The notes beneath the pieces are model-generated. The model saw nothing but the letters and a program-made list of their open reading frames with translations, was not told the DNA's origin and did no database searches. This document shows positions 55,165-64,000 of a DNA stretch of 64,000 nt, piece after piece; the stretch's first letter is position 1, and every line of letters begins with the position of its first letter. The position numbers and the translations under genes were made by a program. Origin of the DNA: Nereocystis luetkeana (taxonomy: Eukaryota > Sar > Phaeophyceae > Laminariales > Laminariaceae); the NCBI GenBank assembly GCA_031213475.1, contig JARUPZ010000013.1:1174001-1238000 (forward strand), in the 5' to 3' direction.

Positions 55165-55312
55165 CTCCCCGGTCTGCCTGGTCGGTGGAAACCTGACATG
55201 CTCCGTCCCGGCATTGTAGGGATGCGAGGGTCTAAGGTCATACGACTACGGCCATGCATGAGATCGAGTACATCTCTCCTATCCAGTACACCCCCCCCCC
55301 CCCCCCCCCCCC
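55165..55312 (+). repeat. family C 3' fragment ending in C22
   Basis: CTGCCTGGTCGGTGGAAACC, TACGGCCATGCATGAGATCG, CTATCCAGTACA then a C run. Confidence 0.85.
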
Positions 55313-55385
55313 GGTACGTGCCTTCATCCTTATCGCGCACAGGGGCATTCCCACTGCTCGTCGATTCCATCGAAAATTGCTATAG
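55308..55385 (-). repeat. SINE body fragment
   Basis: GGTACGTGCCTTCATCCTTA … CTCGTCGATTCCATCG. It lies immediately after a family C poly-C tract. Confidence 0.7.
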
Positions 55386-55389
55386 CCCA

Positions 55390-56600
55390 AGCTCTGGCGC
55401 TTTCCGCTCTTCCAAAAAAAAATGCAAGAAAAAGTGACTGCGAGGATCATGCGCACTCGGCCAGAAATTGAACCTAGCTGATTGACTTTAGAAGGCACGA
55501 GGACCACCTACCTAGCCACCGGGGACGCCGATTCTAATTGCTAAGATCAAGAAAACCCAAGAAGAACGAAGCTGTGAGACCTATGACAATGGGAGCGCGA
55601 AGTCAAAGTTATTCTCGAAAAAAAACGCTTTCAAAGGACAGCCGAAGACATCCCCGTACCGCCGCTGTGGGGGAAAAGAGGGAAAACGTTTGATTTTTTC
55701 TCCATTTTTTCTTCTGACGGCTGCAGGCGGCGCAATTTGTTTTCATAAAAATCAGTTCGTGCGACGACAGACGCTTGATCTCGACACAGACTCAGCCCAC
55801 GGCCAACCTGCCAGGTGCCGGGCAAGGCCAACTAGTACAGATAACGGCCTCTCGAAGATATTACGTGGATCCATGGTCTAGGGGGCGAGAGCTTACCGGC
55901 GAGTCCTACGGAATCCTCCCAAACCTGAAAAAAAGACGTACTTTTCGCCGTTCGAGACTTAATTGAGAAATGTTGTCACCTGTTTCGTGCACACCAGCGT
56001 CCAATCCTTTTTTTTAATCATACGCCTGGCCAGCGCCCGCCACACTTCACCGGCCATTGTGTGAACACGGTGACCCTAGGATGGGTCCGAGCCCCCAACA
56101 AGCGCATTCCGTTCAGAATTAATGACGCAGTCGTCGGTTTAGTCGATCGATGTCTGTCGAGGACTCGGAATCCCGCTACTTCGGGCATAACATCCGCCTA
56201 GTTTTTCCGAAGCCGATCTTGGCCCAACATCGGCCCCAGAATAGTTTGTTTTGGGGTTTTCCAAAAGTTTGGAACTTTCGGTTTGAACAACTGTGCTCAA
56301 TAGCAAGCTGTACCCGAAAAATTAGGACGGGTATTTTCGGAATTCAATATTTTCATGGAATTTTTGCGTTTCCATTGTCTCTTAAGATCAAAACTTTCCC
56401 ATTAAAAAAAAAACTCCTTATTAAAAAGGTTGGTGTGATAATTCGATCGCGTGGTCTATATACGGGGCGTGTAGGTTTTTACAGTAGAGCTGCCTACAAA
56501 ATTATTGGCAGGTGTGAAAGCAAGAAATCGCGACCTAGGTCACTGCGGTTGTTATGGTGTACTCCCTGTATATAGGTGTTGAAGTAGGGTCAGCACAGGT
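55390..56600. other. no gene recognised
   Basis: Unique mixed sequence. The plus frame at 56150-56575 (141 codons) is basic and aromatic-rich with no known motif. Confidence 0.4.
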
Positions 56601-57190
56601 CTAGTCCAGGGTCCTCAGGTTCGTGCTGCTTACCCCAGCAACAAACATTAACTGGGCGTCAAGTCTAGCCAACTCATATCCGCGGCAAATATGAAAAACG
56701 ATTTTTAATTTTTCAACCCCCAGATTGCAGTTGAAGACGGCGTAGCCTATAGAATACCAGGTAGGTCGTAATGATCTACTGTAGAAATGCCGACTGCTGA
56801 GGCAGAGCAGACAGACCGCCATGCTCGTGTGTGTGGGGGGGGGGGGTCGAGGTGGAAACTCGTGCGATACGATTGACAAAACGGAACATCTCTGCCGTCT
56901 GGGGTGGTCTGAGCCAAAGCCACGACTTGAGTCCAGCAGGCAGGCAAGAGTCAAAACAAAGGGGCATATGCTGCTGTGTTCCACAGCGGTACGTAACGCT
57001 CCAACCCACCTCTCATCCCTCCTGACACACGATACACCCTTGCGCAGGACCCAAAAGCCCACGCTTGCCGCCCCTCTGGCGGTCGCCGTGCGACGCGACC
57101 TACAGAGTATTATGATGAGGAGCCCTTTACAAAACTCCTCCCGTTTCCGGGACAAACTTGCTTGGAACTACGTAGACCCATCGAAGTAAT
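56600..57190. other. no gene recognised
   Basis: A 184-codon minus frame (56601-57155) crosses a G12/C12 run and has no recognisable domain. It lacks the repeat signatures of its surroundings. Confidence 0.4.
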
Positions 57191-57248
57191 TAGACCCATA
57201 CATGTGTAATGGAAGCATATACAGAGGTGCAGTACTACATACAGTAAA

Positions 57249-57555
57249 AGGGATATAACCCGTTTTGGACTGCAGTCCGGTTTTGGGACACCAACTACTT
57301 GATATTTTTTAGTGGCTTGTCCTCAGAAACGGGACTGCAGTCTGCCCTTATAAATAGCCAAGATAGTACTGCAGTCCCGTTTTGGGGACAAACCAGTCAA
57401 ATTCTAGGTAGTTTGCCCCAAAACCGGGACTGCGGTTATAAAGGGGTTGAAGGTTAACCCTTTAAGGACCGCAGTCCCGATGGGGGGGCAAACTACTTGA
57501 AATTGGAGCGGTTTGTCCCCAGAACGGGACTGCGGTCCCAAAGGTAAAGGGGTTA
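57249..57555 (+). mobile_element. three family B elements in a row
   Basis: Copies at about 57249-57350, 57365-57449 and 57454-57553 (the last begins TTAACCCTTTAAGG). They are diverged from one another, so they are independent insertions or an old local amplification, not a recent tandem copy. Confidence 0.87.
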
Positions 57556-57784
57556 TACGGGTACGTAGGAGCTACTTGCAGTACCTTTTCTGCGCCCCCT
57601 CCATTGCCAACAGCTGCTTTGAAAAATCGCGGGCTCAGCCTGGCGCACAATCAATCCCACAGCATAATACATGCGTACCTGGTATCATACGTGTCAGAAT
57701 GGTGCACTTTTTCAAGATAATCCGGTTTGAGGCCATGCTATACCAGGTATATAGCAAAAGAGATAAATAAGATCACAGGTGGAT

Positions 57785-58020
57785 CGGTTTGTCTCAACAA
57801 CAACAAAACCTGCTTGCAAGTAGCGAAAGAAAGACCACGCCCCGTTTTTGGGCTCGTCGCGGAGTGCACCACTGCTGTACAGACGCTACAGCAGTGCCGT
57901 TATGCGCCAGCCCCAGCCAACAACACCGGCACTATAGCGTCAACCGGCATTATATACTCCGCGCACTACTACACTGGTTAGTCTCAATCATGCCAAGCGA
58001 TTTCACAGGCACCTTAGGGG
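57785..58020 (+). repeat. dispersed repeat shared with 50940-51070
   Basis: The longer copy, with ATGCCAAGCGATTTCACAGG at its end where the other copy has CATGCAAGCGATTCCACCG. Confidence 0.75.
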
Positions 58021-58081
58021 GCAGCCGGCACTATTACTATTAATACTCAACCGGCACTATATACAGAGGGACAAACTGCTG

Positions 58082-58312
58082 TTTTGTTTTGTTTTTTTCT
58101 TGTTTCCATCCAATTGAACATCTTCGCTCTTTTTTCTCTCTCCTTCCTATGAGTCTTAACTCAGATCCGGGGTCACGCAACAGGCTCTCCTCCCCCCTCC
58201 CCACAACGGTACGTGCCTTCGATTTCATCTCGAGAACCTTTCTTCCCTCGTGGACTCGCGTCGAACTGCGCCTACCCACGCTACTAGGCGCTCTCAGCAG
58301 TCGATTTTGTCA
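58082..58312 (-). mobile_element. SINE, 5'-truncated copy
   Basis: The body only, with tail complement TTTTGTTTTGTTTTTTTC at the left. Matches AACTCAGATCCGGGGTCACG and GGTACGTGCCTTCGATTTCA. No tRNA head. Confidence 0.88.
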
Positions 58313-58343
58313 AAACACACACACAACATGGGGAGGCGGCGAA

Positions 58344-58397
58344 ATTGCAAGTACGTGCAAGGCTCTTGACTCTTGACATATCGCACGTACTTGCAAT
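58344..58397. other. perfect 15-bp inverted repeat
   Basis: ATTGCAAGTACGTGC (58344-58358) and GCACGTACTTGCAAT (58383-58397) separated by 24 nt containing CTCTTGACTCTTGACA. Confidence 0.9.
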
Positions 58398-58619
58398 GCG
58401 GTTTAATAGCAGGGGTGTGTTGTAGCTATGTGTGGCCTACATGGTAACGAACGGGATCAGGGCGCCAGGTGGGCCTCCGGCGGCTCCTGCGCAGGGCTGA
58501 TGACATTTCGGCATGTTTTCTTTTTTTTTTTCTTTCATTTGTTGCTTTGCTTTCTGTTTTTGTTTTCTTTAGCTTGTTTTTTTTTTCTTTAGTTTATTAG
58601 TTTCCTTTTGCCATCTCTA

Positions 58620-58835
58620 CTTCATAGAATGTGTATGCCGTGCCCGTCGTATCCAGTATGATGACATGGCATCGGGTAGTTTACTCTGCTTACTGCATAC
58701 TAATGCTCTAGTTTTGTGACCACAGAACTTGCATCTCTCTATTATTATAATAGGACTGAAGAACCGGCACGGACAACGGTTGCGCTGGACGTCGACGGGT
58801 ACAAATAACGGTTAATGTGAAGAACATACACAGGG
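58620..58835 (+). repeat. LINE 3' end fragment with a long palindromic insert
   Basis: Ends GGTTAATGTGAAGAACATAC. At 58738-58753 it reads CTATTATTATAATAGG where the copy near 49205 has CTCCAGG; the extra 11 nt are TTATTATAATA. Confidence 0.8.
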
Positions 58836-58996
58836 TGTCAATCGGGATAGACCCAACGCCGGGTCAAAGTACCTAATGGGAACAGGGTGCCAGGTGGAAA
58901 AAAAGATACCACACTGGCCCGACTTACAGCGACAGCTATCATACAAAAATATACTCCAAACGATCCTTATATTTCGGGTCAGAGCGGTACGTGTTC

Positions 58997-59099
58997 GCCC
59001 TTTCAGAACTGCAGTACCAGGTATCATCTTGGGGACGAACCACTCGACTTTTGAGTAGTTTGTCCCCAAAACGGGACTGCGGTCCTAAAAGGACTGTAA
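58997..59099 (+). mobile_element. family B element carrying TACCAGGTA
   Basis: Left arm GAACTGCAGTACCAGGTATC; other copies read GAACTGCAGTCCCGTTTTGG. Removing 7 nt (CCAGGTA) restores equal length. Right arm GGACTGCGGTCCTAAAAGG. Confidence 0.9.
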
Positions 59100-59877
59100 C
59101 CCCAAGCACCTTGCACGTACATACATACGTACGCGCAATTCCTCCGCTGGTCCACAACACGGCAGGGCTCGGAACCCTGACCCCCAAAAATGAACAGGCG
59201 CAAGCAAATCATGCACTACCACCGAGGTAGAAGACAGAGCAAAACGAGCGGTCGACTCCTGGGTGGCTGGATATCCCAACTTACTGGTCAAGCCTAAATG
59301 GGGTTTACTAAAGAGGGCCGGCATGTCTTAACATGAAACACTGGTGGAGTGTGCATGCTAAATGTGCGTGGTACAGATAGACTGGGACCGGTACACAAAT
59401 AAGAAAGTGTACGATTAGGCGAAAGCTTTTTACACCCAGATCTCCAAAAAAAAACAGAAAAGGAAGAAAAAAAAAAAAAAGTTGACCTTTCAGTAGTTTT
59501 CGAGGCTAACCACGACGAATCAACCGGGGTGACCGCCGTGTAGACAAGGACAGGTACGTAGATATCTAGCGAAAACTAAAGTGAACAAATGACACAGCGG
59601 ATCCAAAAATAGCGGGTGGGCCCTCGATCCAGGAGGTTTCGTCGGGGAGAGATAAATCGACCTCATAAAGGGCATCCTGACCACCGCTGTCGTACCAAGC
59701 GCATCTGCTGTCGGTGCGCGCCGGTTCTTGCACCGTTCTCCGTAATCTGGAGAGAATCCGTCTGAGCAGAATTTCTGCATTTTTTCATCGCGGAGCATGC
59801 TTTGGTGGCTCGAGGGCTCGTGACTCATGACGGCAGCCGCAGTAGGAACGAAAAGGGCGTTGACGGCTTCTGCCGTG

Positions 59878-60010
59878 TGTGTCTTCTTCACATTGAACCG
59901 TTCTTTCTACCCGTCGACATCCAGCACAACCAGTGTCGACATCCGTTCCTTCAATCCTATGGTAAAGGAGAAACGAGTTCTGTGGTCCGTAGATAGCACT
60001 CACTCGGTAC
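59878..60010 (-). repeat. LINE 3' end fragment
   Basis: CACATTGAACCGTTCTTTCT, CCCGTCGACATCCAGCACAA. Same subfamily as 50490-50640. Confidence 0.8.
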
Positions 60011-60053
60011 GTAAATGCAAGGGCCGTTTGTGTGTTAATGCGACCACCTTAAA

Positions 60054-60149
60054 TTAATCCTTTTGGAACCACAGTCCCGTTTTGGGGACAAACCCGTAAT
60101 TTTTCAAGTAGTCTGTCCCAAAAAGGGGACTGCGGTCCTAAAAGAGTTC
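60054..60149 (+). mobile_element. family B foldback element
   Basis: TTAATCCTTTTGGAACCACA to TGCGGTCCTAAAAGAGTT. Confidence 0.88.
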
Positions 60150-60334
60150 ATGGTCCTTGCATTCCGTCCGGAGAGGGGGGTTGGTACGTGCGATCCCAGA
60201 ATTATATATATGATTCTGCAGGGTCAAAACATGAACTATAAACAATGCCTGGTAAAGAATTTTTCAAAGGTCGTCAGAGTACCAGTACCAGACCTGTACG
60301 AGCAGTCCGAGTACGAGTCATTTTATTTTATTTT

Positions 60335-60680
60335 TGCTCATCCCATTCAATATCTTCGCCCATCTTCTTCTCTCTCTCCTTCCAACTCGTAACTCAGATC
60401 CGGTCACATAGCAGGCTCTTCTCCCCCCTTCCCGCTACGGTACGTGCCTTCATTTTTATCGCGAGAATATTTCAGCCTTTTCTTCCCTCGTCGACTCGCA
60501 TCGAATTGTGCCTACCCACGCTGCAAGGCGCTCTCAACAATTGAATCCTTTTTTATTTTTATTTTTTTTGCAAATAAAGTCAAAGTCCGACCCACCTGGG
60601 GCTCGAACCCAGGACTCAAACAAGTAGAATTCGAGGTTAACCACTTGAACCACCGGACGACCGGCTACATTGGGATTCAG
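60335..60680 (-). mobile_element. tRNA-derived SINE, full-length copy
   Basis: Minus-strand head GGTTCAAGTGGTTAACCTCG and CTGGGTTCGAGCCCCAGGTG match the 62690 copy almost base for base, as does the body. The tail is at the left (TTTTATTTTATTTTTGC). The A and B boxes are intact; a mature tRNA is unlikely because the acceptor ends do not pair. Confidence 0.92.
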
Positions 60681-60754
60681 TAAATGACTGCGGACATGGC
60701 GAGTACCAGCATTTTTTGGAGTACTGAGTCTCAAGCGTACGAGGAGCTGAAATT

Positions 60755-61245
60755 ACTTACCAGGTACTCGTGTAGTCCTCACGCTTCCCGAGGGTACCCG
60801 GAAATGACTGGGGACTCTCGCGGGGTACTGCACAGGTCCAAATGTCTGTGACCTACCTCCCCATTCCCGAGAGTACGAGGAGCTGAAAGGGTAGAGTCCT
60901 CGCGAGGACCGAAGGTACCAGGAGCTGGAATGACTGAGTACTCGCGAGTCCCCATGGTACCGGAGGCTGAAATGACTCGAGTACTCGCAAATTCGGAGGA
61001 CTGGGTACTCGCTCCCAAGGGTGCAAAGAGCAGCAATGACTGAGTGTGTTCCAAAGGTACCAGGAGCTGAAACGACTGGTACTCGCGAGTCCCGAGGATG
61101 CATGTACCACGGGACCAAAAGACTCGAAACCCGCGAGTCCCAAGGATACCAAGAGCAAGTACGACGAGTACTCGCGAGTCCCTACCAGGGGTCGAAACGA
61201 CTCATCACTGGTAATGGTACGACTGGTACTCGCTGGCAAAGGCCC
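60755..61245 (+). repeat. GTACTCGCGAGTCC minisatellite
   Basis: Units of 35-50 bp: ACTCGCGAGTCCC.AGGTACC, AGGAGCTGAAA.GACT. The internal CTCGCGAG is itself palindromic. Confidence 0.88.
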
Positions 61246-61316
61246 TCTAAGTTGCCAGAAAATTGCCGTCGAACGGAGGTACTGGACGCCGACGCGAGTG
61301 TGCAGAATGGCAGGGA

Positions 61317-61893
61317 AGAGGGGGGGGGCGAAAGGGGGACGAGGGGGGAATGGCGGGGGGGGGGAGGGGAGGCGGTCTGCCCAACAGACTGAAGCCTGGT
61401 TATGGCCATCATCGTCATGATGCACTCCTTTCTTTGGGACCCAAGTAACTAGCATGGTGCCATCTGGGCAACTTTGCGTGTCTGTATGCTCCAGTGCCTG
61501 CCTTTCGTATTTTTTTTCCCCCCCGCCCGTGATTATCGCTTTTTTGTCCCTTTTTTTTTCATTTTTCTTTCATTCCCGTTTGTACCTCTTTGTGTCATTG
61601 TTAGTATGGTCCGTTTTGCCTTTTTTTTGCGTTTTGCTATCTGCGTCTGTTTTTTTTTTTTTTTTTTTTTTGCTTAGCTTTATCTTCTTTTTAGGTTTTT
61701 GTCTGCTATTAATAGTCTCCTTTTTGCTTCCCTGGTGTCCGCAGTGGTGGAGTGCGTATGCTTGTTTTTTGTTTTTGCCTCTGTTTTTACTTGCGGTATT
61801 TCTTCCACTCCAGAGTTATTGGAGCCTGTCCTGCGACCACGGACTGCATTGAATTGTGAGTTAATGCGAGAACAACAACAAACAACAAACAAC
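61317..61893 (+). repeat. 550-bp dispersed repeat with (AAC)n tail, copy 2
   Basis: Same as copy 1, with length differences in G, T and AAC runs and a handful of substitutions. Both contain TATTAATA at the same internal position (52673 and 61707), so that footprint predates their divergence. Confidence 0.9.
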
Positions 61894-62112
61894 TGGCTGC
61901 TGTATATAGTTATACGTGCCCCCGGAGGCACATGCAGAAATTTCGCAGGATTGTATCACGTATCACGTAGATAATGGTCCTAGAATATATACCTGATACC
62001 AGGGCAATACCCCGCCGTCGGTCGGAGACACGTCTCTATTGCGTGCCTCCAGGTGCACTTGGCCTTTTCCAAGCCGTACGTGGTGCGTGTCCTGGTGTGT
62101 GTTGTGCGGCGC

Positions 62113-62206
62113 GTTCTTTTAGAACCGCAGTCCCGTTTTGGGGGCAAACCACTCAAATTTCAAGTCGTTTGTACCCGAAACGGGACTGCGATCCTAAAAA
62201 GGGTCA
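62113..62206 (+). mobile_element. family B foldback element
   Basis: TTCTTTTAGAACCGCAGTCC to GACTGCGATCCTAAAAAGGG. Confidence 0.88.
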
Positions 62207-62689
62207 AACCGTTTCTGCCCACGTACATCAGAAGTAAACATGTTAAATAAAAGTATTAACAGCAGTGTCCGTCCTGGTCTTACGGTTGGTTATATCCCAA
62301 CTGGGACACCACCCCTTGAGTAAAAAAGAGGGGAAATACGGATTTTTTTACGGAGTTATGGCAACACTGTCATTGTATTCGCGAGTTTGTTCTCAACATA
62401 CCTGGTACAACATATGCCCAATGCCAATGTACTCGTACTCCGGCTCAATTCGTAGTCGTAAGAATTGACGTTCCGATTTGTTTGTTCAGGTCGCCTGTTC
62501 TTTCCGCCGACGGAAGGAAATACGCTCAAGACGCTCAAGATGCTCAAGATCTGATTGCGCACGAGTAACCATTACTCACAATGGTTGGCTCCATGCCGTC
62601 GAGCTCAAATGTCAAGTATTTTGTATTCCTTCTGCGTACGTACATACAATGCCGTATGTCCAGGGTACGGTATGTAGCAGCCGGTCGCC

Positions 62690-63025
62690 CCGGTGGTTCA
62701 AGTGGTTAACCTCGAATTCTACTTGTTTGAGTCCTGGGTTCGAGCCCCAGGTGGGTCGGACTTTGACTTTATTTGCAAAATAAAAAAAAGGGATTCAATT
62801 GTTGAGAGCGCCTTGCAGCGTGGGTAGGCACAATTCGATGCGAGTCGACGAGGGAAGAAAAGGCTGAAATCTTCTCGCGATAAAAATAAAGGCACGTACC
62901 GTAGCGGGAAGGGGGGAGAAGAGCCTGCTATGTGACCCCGGATCTGAGTTACGAGTTGGAAGGAGAGAGAGAAGAAGATGTGCGAAGATATTGAATGGGA
63001 TGAGCAAAAAAAACAAATAAAAAAA
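62690..63025 (+). mobile_element. tRNA-derived SINE, full-length copy
   Basis: The head contains a Pol III A-box-like TGGTTCAAGTGG (62694-62705) and a B box GGTTCGAGCC (62738-62747) within a T-arm CCTGGGTTCGAGCCCCAGG. The body has GTTGAGAGCGCCTTGCAGCG, CGATGCGAGTCGACGAGGGA, GGCACGTACCGTAGCGGGAA, and the tail is A-rich (AAAAAAAACAAATAAAAAAA). A second copy in reverse is at 60330-60680. Confidence 0.92.
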
Positions 63026-63029
63026 TGTG

Positions 63030-63365
63030 TGTGACATCTTCACATTCAATCGTCCTTTCTACCCAGCTGTTCGTCCTGATTCCTTATCCTACAGGGGATA
63101 CTGGTCACAGAATGTGAGACAGAGAAAGCCGAGAAGCGACTTTTTTTTTCTCGCAAATTCATGGGTAAAGCAATCGAAGCGCCAGCGCATCCGGTACGAA
63201 AACACAACGACACAAGATAAACCTGGAAATAAAAACAAAAAGACAACCGGAAATTCTGAAACGAAACAGAATACAAGTTACGGAAGGTCAGAAAGGCTGC
63301 TACGTACGTAGAAAGAAATCATACGTACTCAAGGACAGATTGCTGCATGGACAAAGAAACAAGAA
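63030..63365 (-). repeat. LINE 3' end, longer copy
   Basis: About 240 bp alignable to 47085-47340 (CACATTCAATCGTCCTTTCT, GAATGTGAGACAGAGAAAGC, GAAACGAAACAGAATACAAG). It follows the SINE of 62690-63025. Confidence 0.8.
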
Positions 63366-64000
63366 GGAGAGGAAGATACCGACATACCAGGTAAAGGAAC
63401 ACCATGGGGTATGACAGTGTATAACTCACCCCCGGTAATACTATTTTGTGTTTCGTGTTTTGACCAACCGAGGTGGTATACGGCGGCGGGGGTGTATACA
63501 CCGTGATACTCCCGGTGAAAAAGTAGGTGGTTGTTCGGCACTTCGCATCATTCACCACCCCTGGGTGCTATGTACAGGTTTACTATTAATAACTGTATGG
63601 GTGTGATAGTAAAGGGTGGTAATGCTGTTGTAGCACTCGTTACAAACGACATTCAACCTTCAACATTCAAGAACAGAATACAATGGCGATGAGTCAACAC
63701 CAATGTCGACCACCCCCCACCAACGGACAGAGGTTGACGATATTTCAAACACCCTTCTGCGAGAGTTCCTAGCGACAACCACCAGGCATGCTACAGCAGT
63801 GTCTTCCTAGGCGTCCACAACAGATTATTTGGGGCGCGGCGACTGGATGAACAGGCGCTTGACATCGCCACCTTCAGTATTCTGAGAGCCAGCTTGTTCA
63901 AGGACACCGAATACAACCACGAGTTCAGTGCAAACTCGTTTGGGATGATAATATTGGGGCAATAGCCCACGGCGGAGGCGATAGACTACACTCACAGGAA

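Noticed and set aside
62690..62765. A tRNA gene
   Set aside because: T-arm and B box are good, but the acceptor and anticodon stems do not pair convincingly, and the segment is followed by a repeat body found in several copies: a SINE head.
11302..63393. CCWGG as a Dcm-type methylation motif or cloning-host signature
   Set aside because: The enrichment is for the 9-mer with flanking TA, and it appears as 7-nt insertions; CCWGG without TA is not noticeably special.

Overview
The window looks like intron-dense, repeat-rich nuclear DNA from a eukaryote. No bacterial-style gene tiling is present. One large spliced gene runs on the minus strand from about 43754 down to 15729 and leaves the window's interpretable part at both ends. 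I can join 21 internal exons (3004 nt, 1001 codons plus 1 nt) with every splice phase matching. The protein is a CLU (clustered mitochondria / CLUH / eIF3-p135-like) family member. It carries a Clu domain, a Tudor/SH3-like module spliced into that domain, a roughly 280-residue low-complexity insertion, the CLU-central region and the start of a helical (TPR-like) C-terminus. Introns total about 25 kb, donors are GTGAGN or GTACNN, and two introns appear to use GC donors. The mix suggests a photosynthetic stramenopile such as a brown alga, but that assignment is inference only.

Layout: 1-15700 holds no gene I can defend. It is tandem repeats, C/G homopolymers, copies of dispersed repeats and a diverged 0.7 kb tandem duplication. 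15729-43754 is the CLU gene, with satellites and repeats filling its introns. 44000-47000 is mostly unique sequence, possibly the 5' side of the CLU gene. 47050-49130 is a 5'-truncated LINE whose reverse transcriptase ORF is split by a small transposon. 49300-64000 is a dense retroposon and MITE graveyard.

Repeat families: (A) about 105-bp MITEs with TIR TTACGGGGGACC and a TA target duplication; (B) about 95-bp foldback elements with CCCTTTTAG ends inside TTAA, piggyBac-like; (C) repeats up to about 600 bp whose 3' end runs into poly-C; a tRNA-headed SINE; and a LINE with an (AAC)n tail plus many 3'-end fragments.

The most unusual signal is two tiny palindromes scattered through the window, TATTAATA (about 20 copies) and TACCWGGTA (about 25 copies). 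Where a repeat copy with the palindrome can be compared with a copy without it, removing exactly 6 or 7 nt restores the alignment at a single TA. They read as excision footprints of TA-targeting transposons. TATTAATA is exactly TA + TT + AA + TA, which is what family A would leave. The element responsible for TACCWGGTA is not in the window. Positions and counts come from reading by eye.
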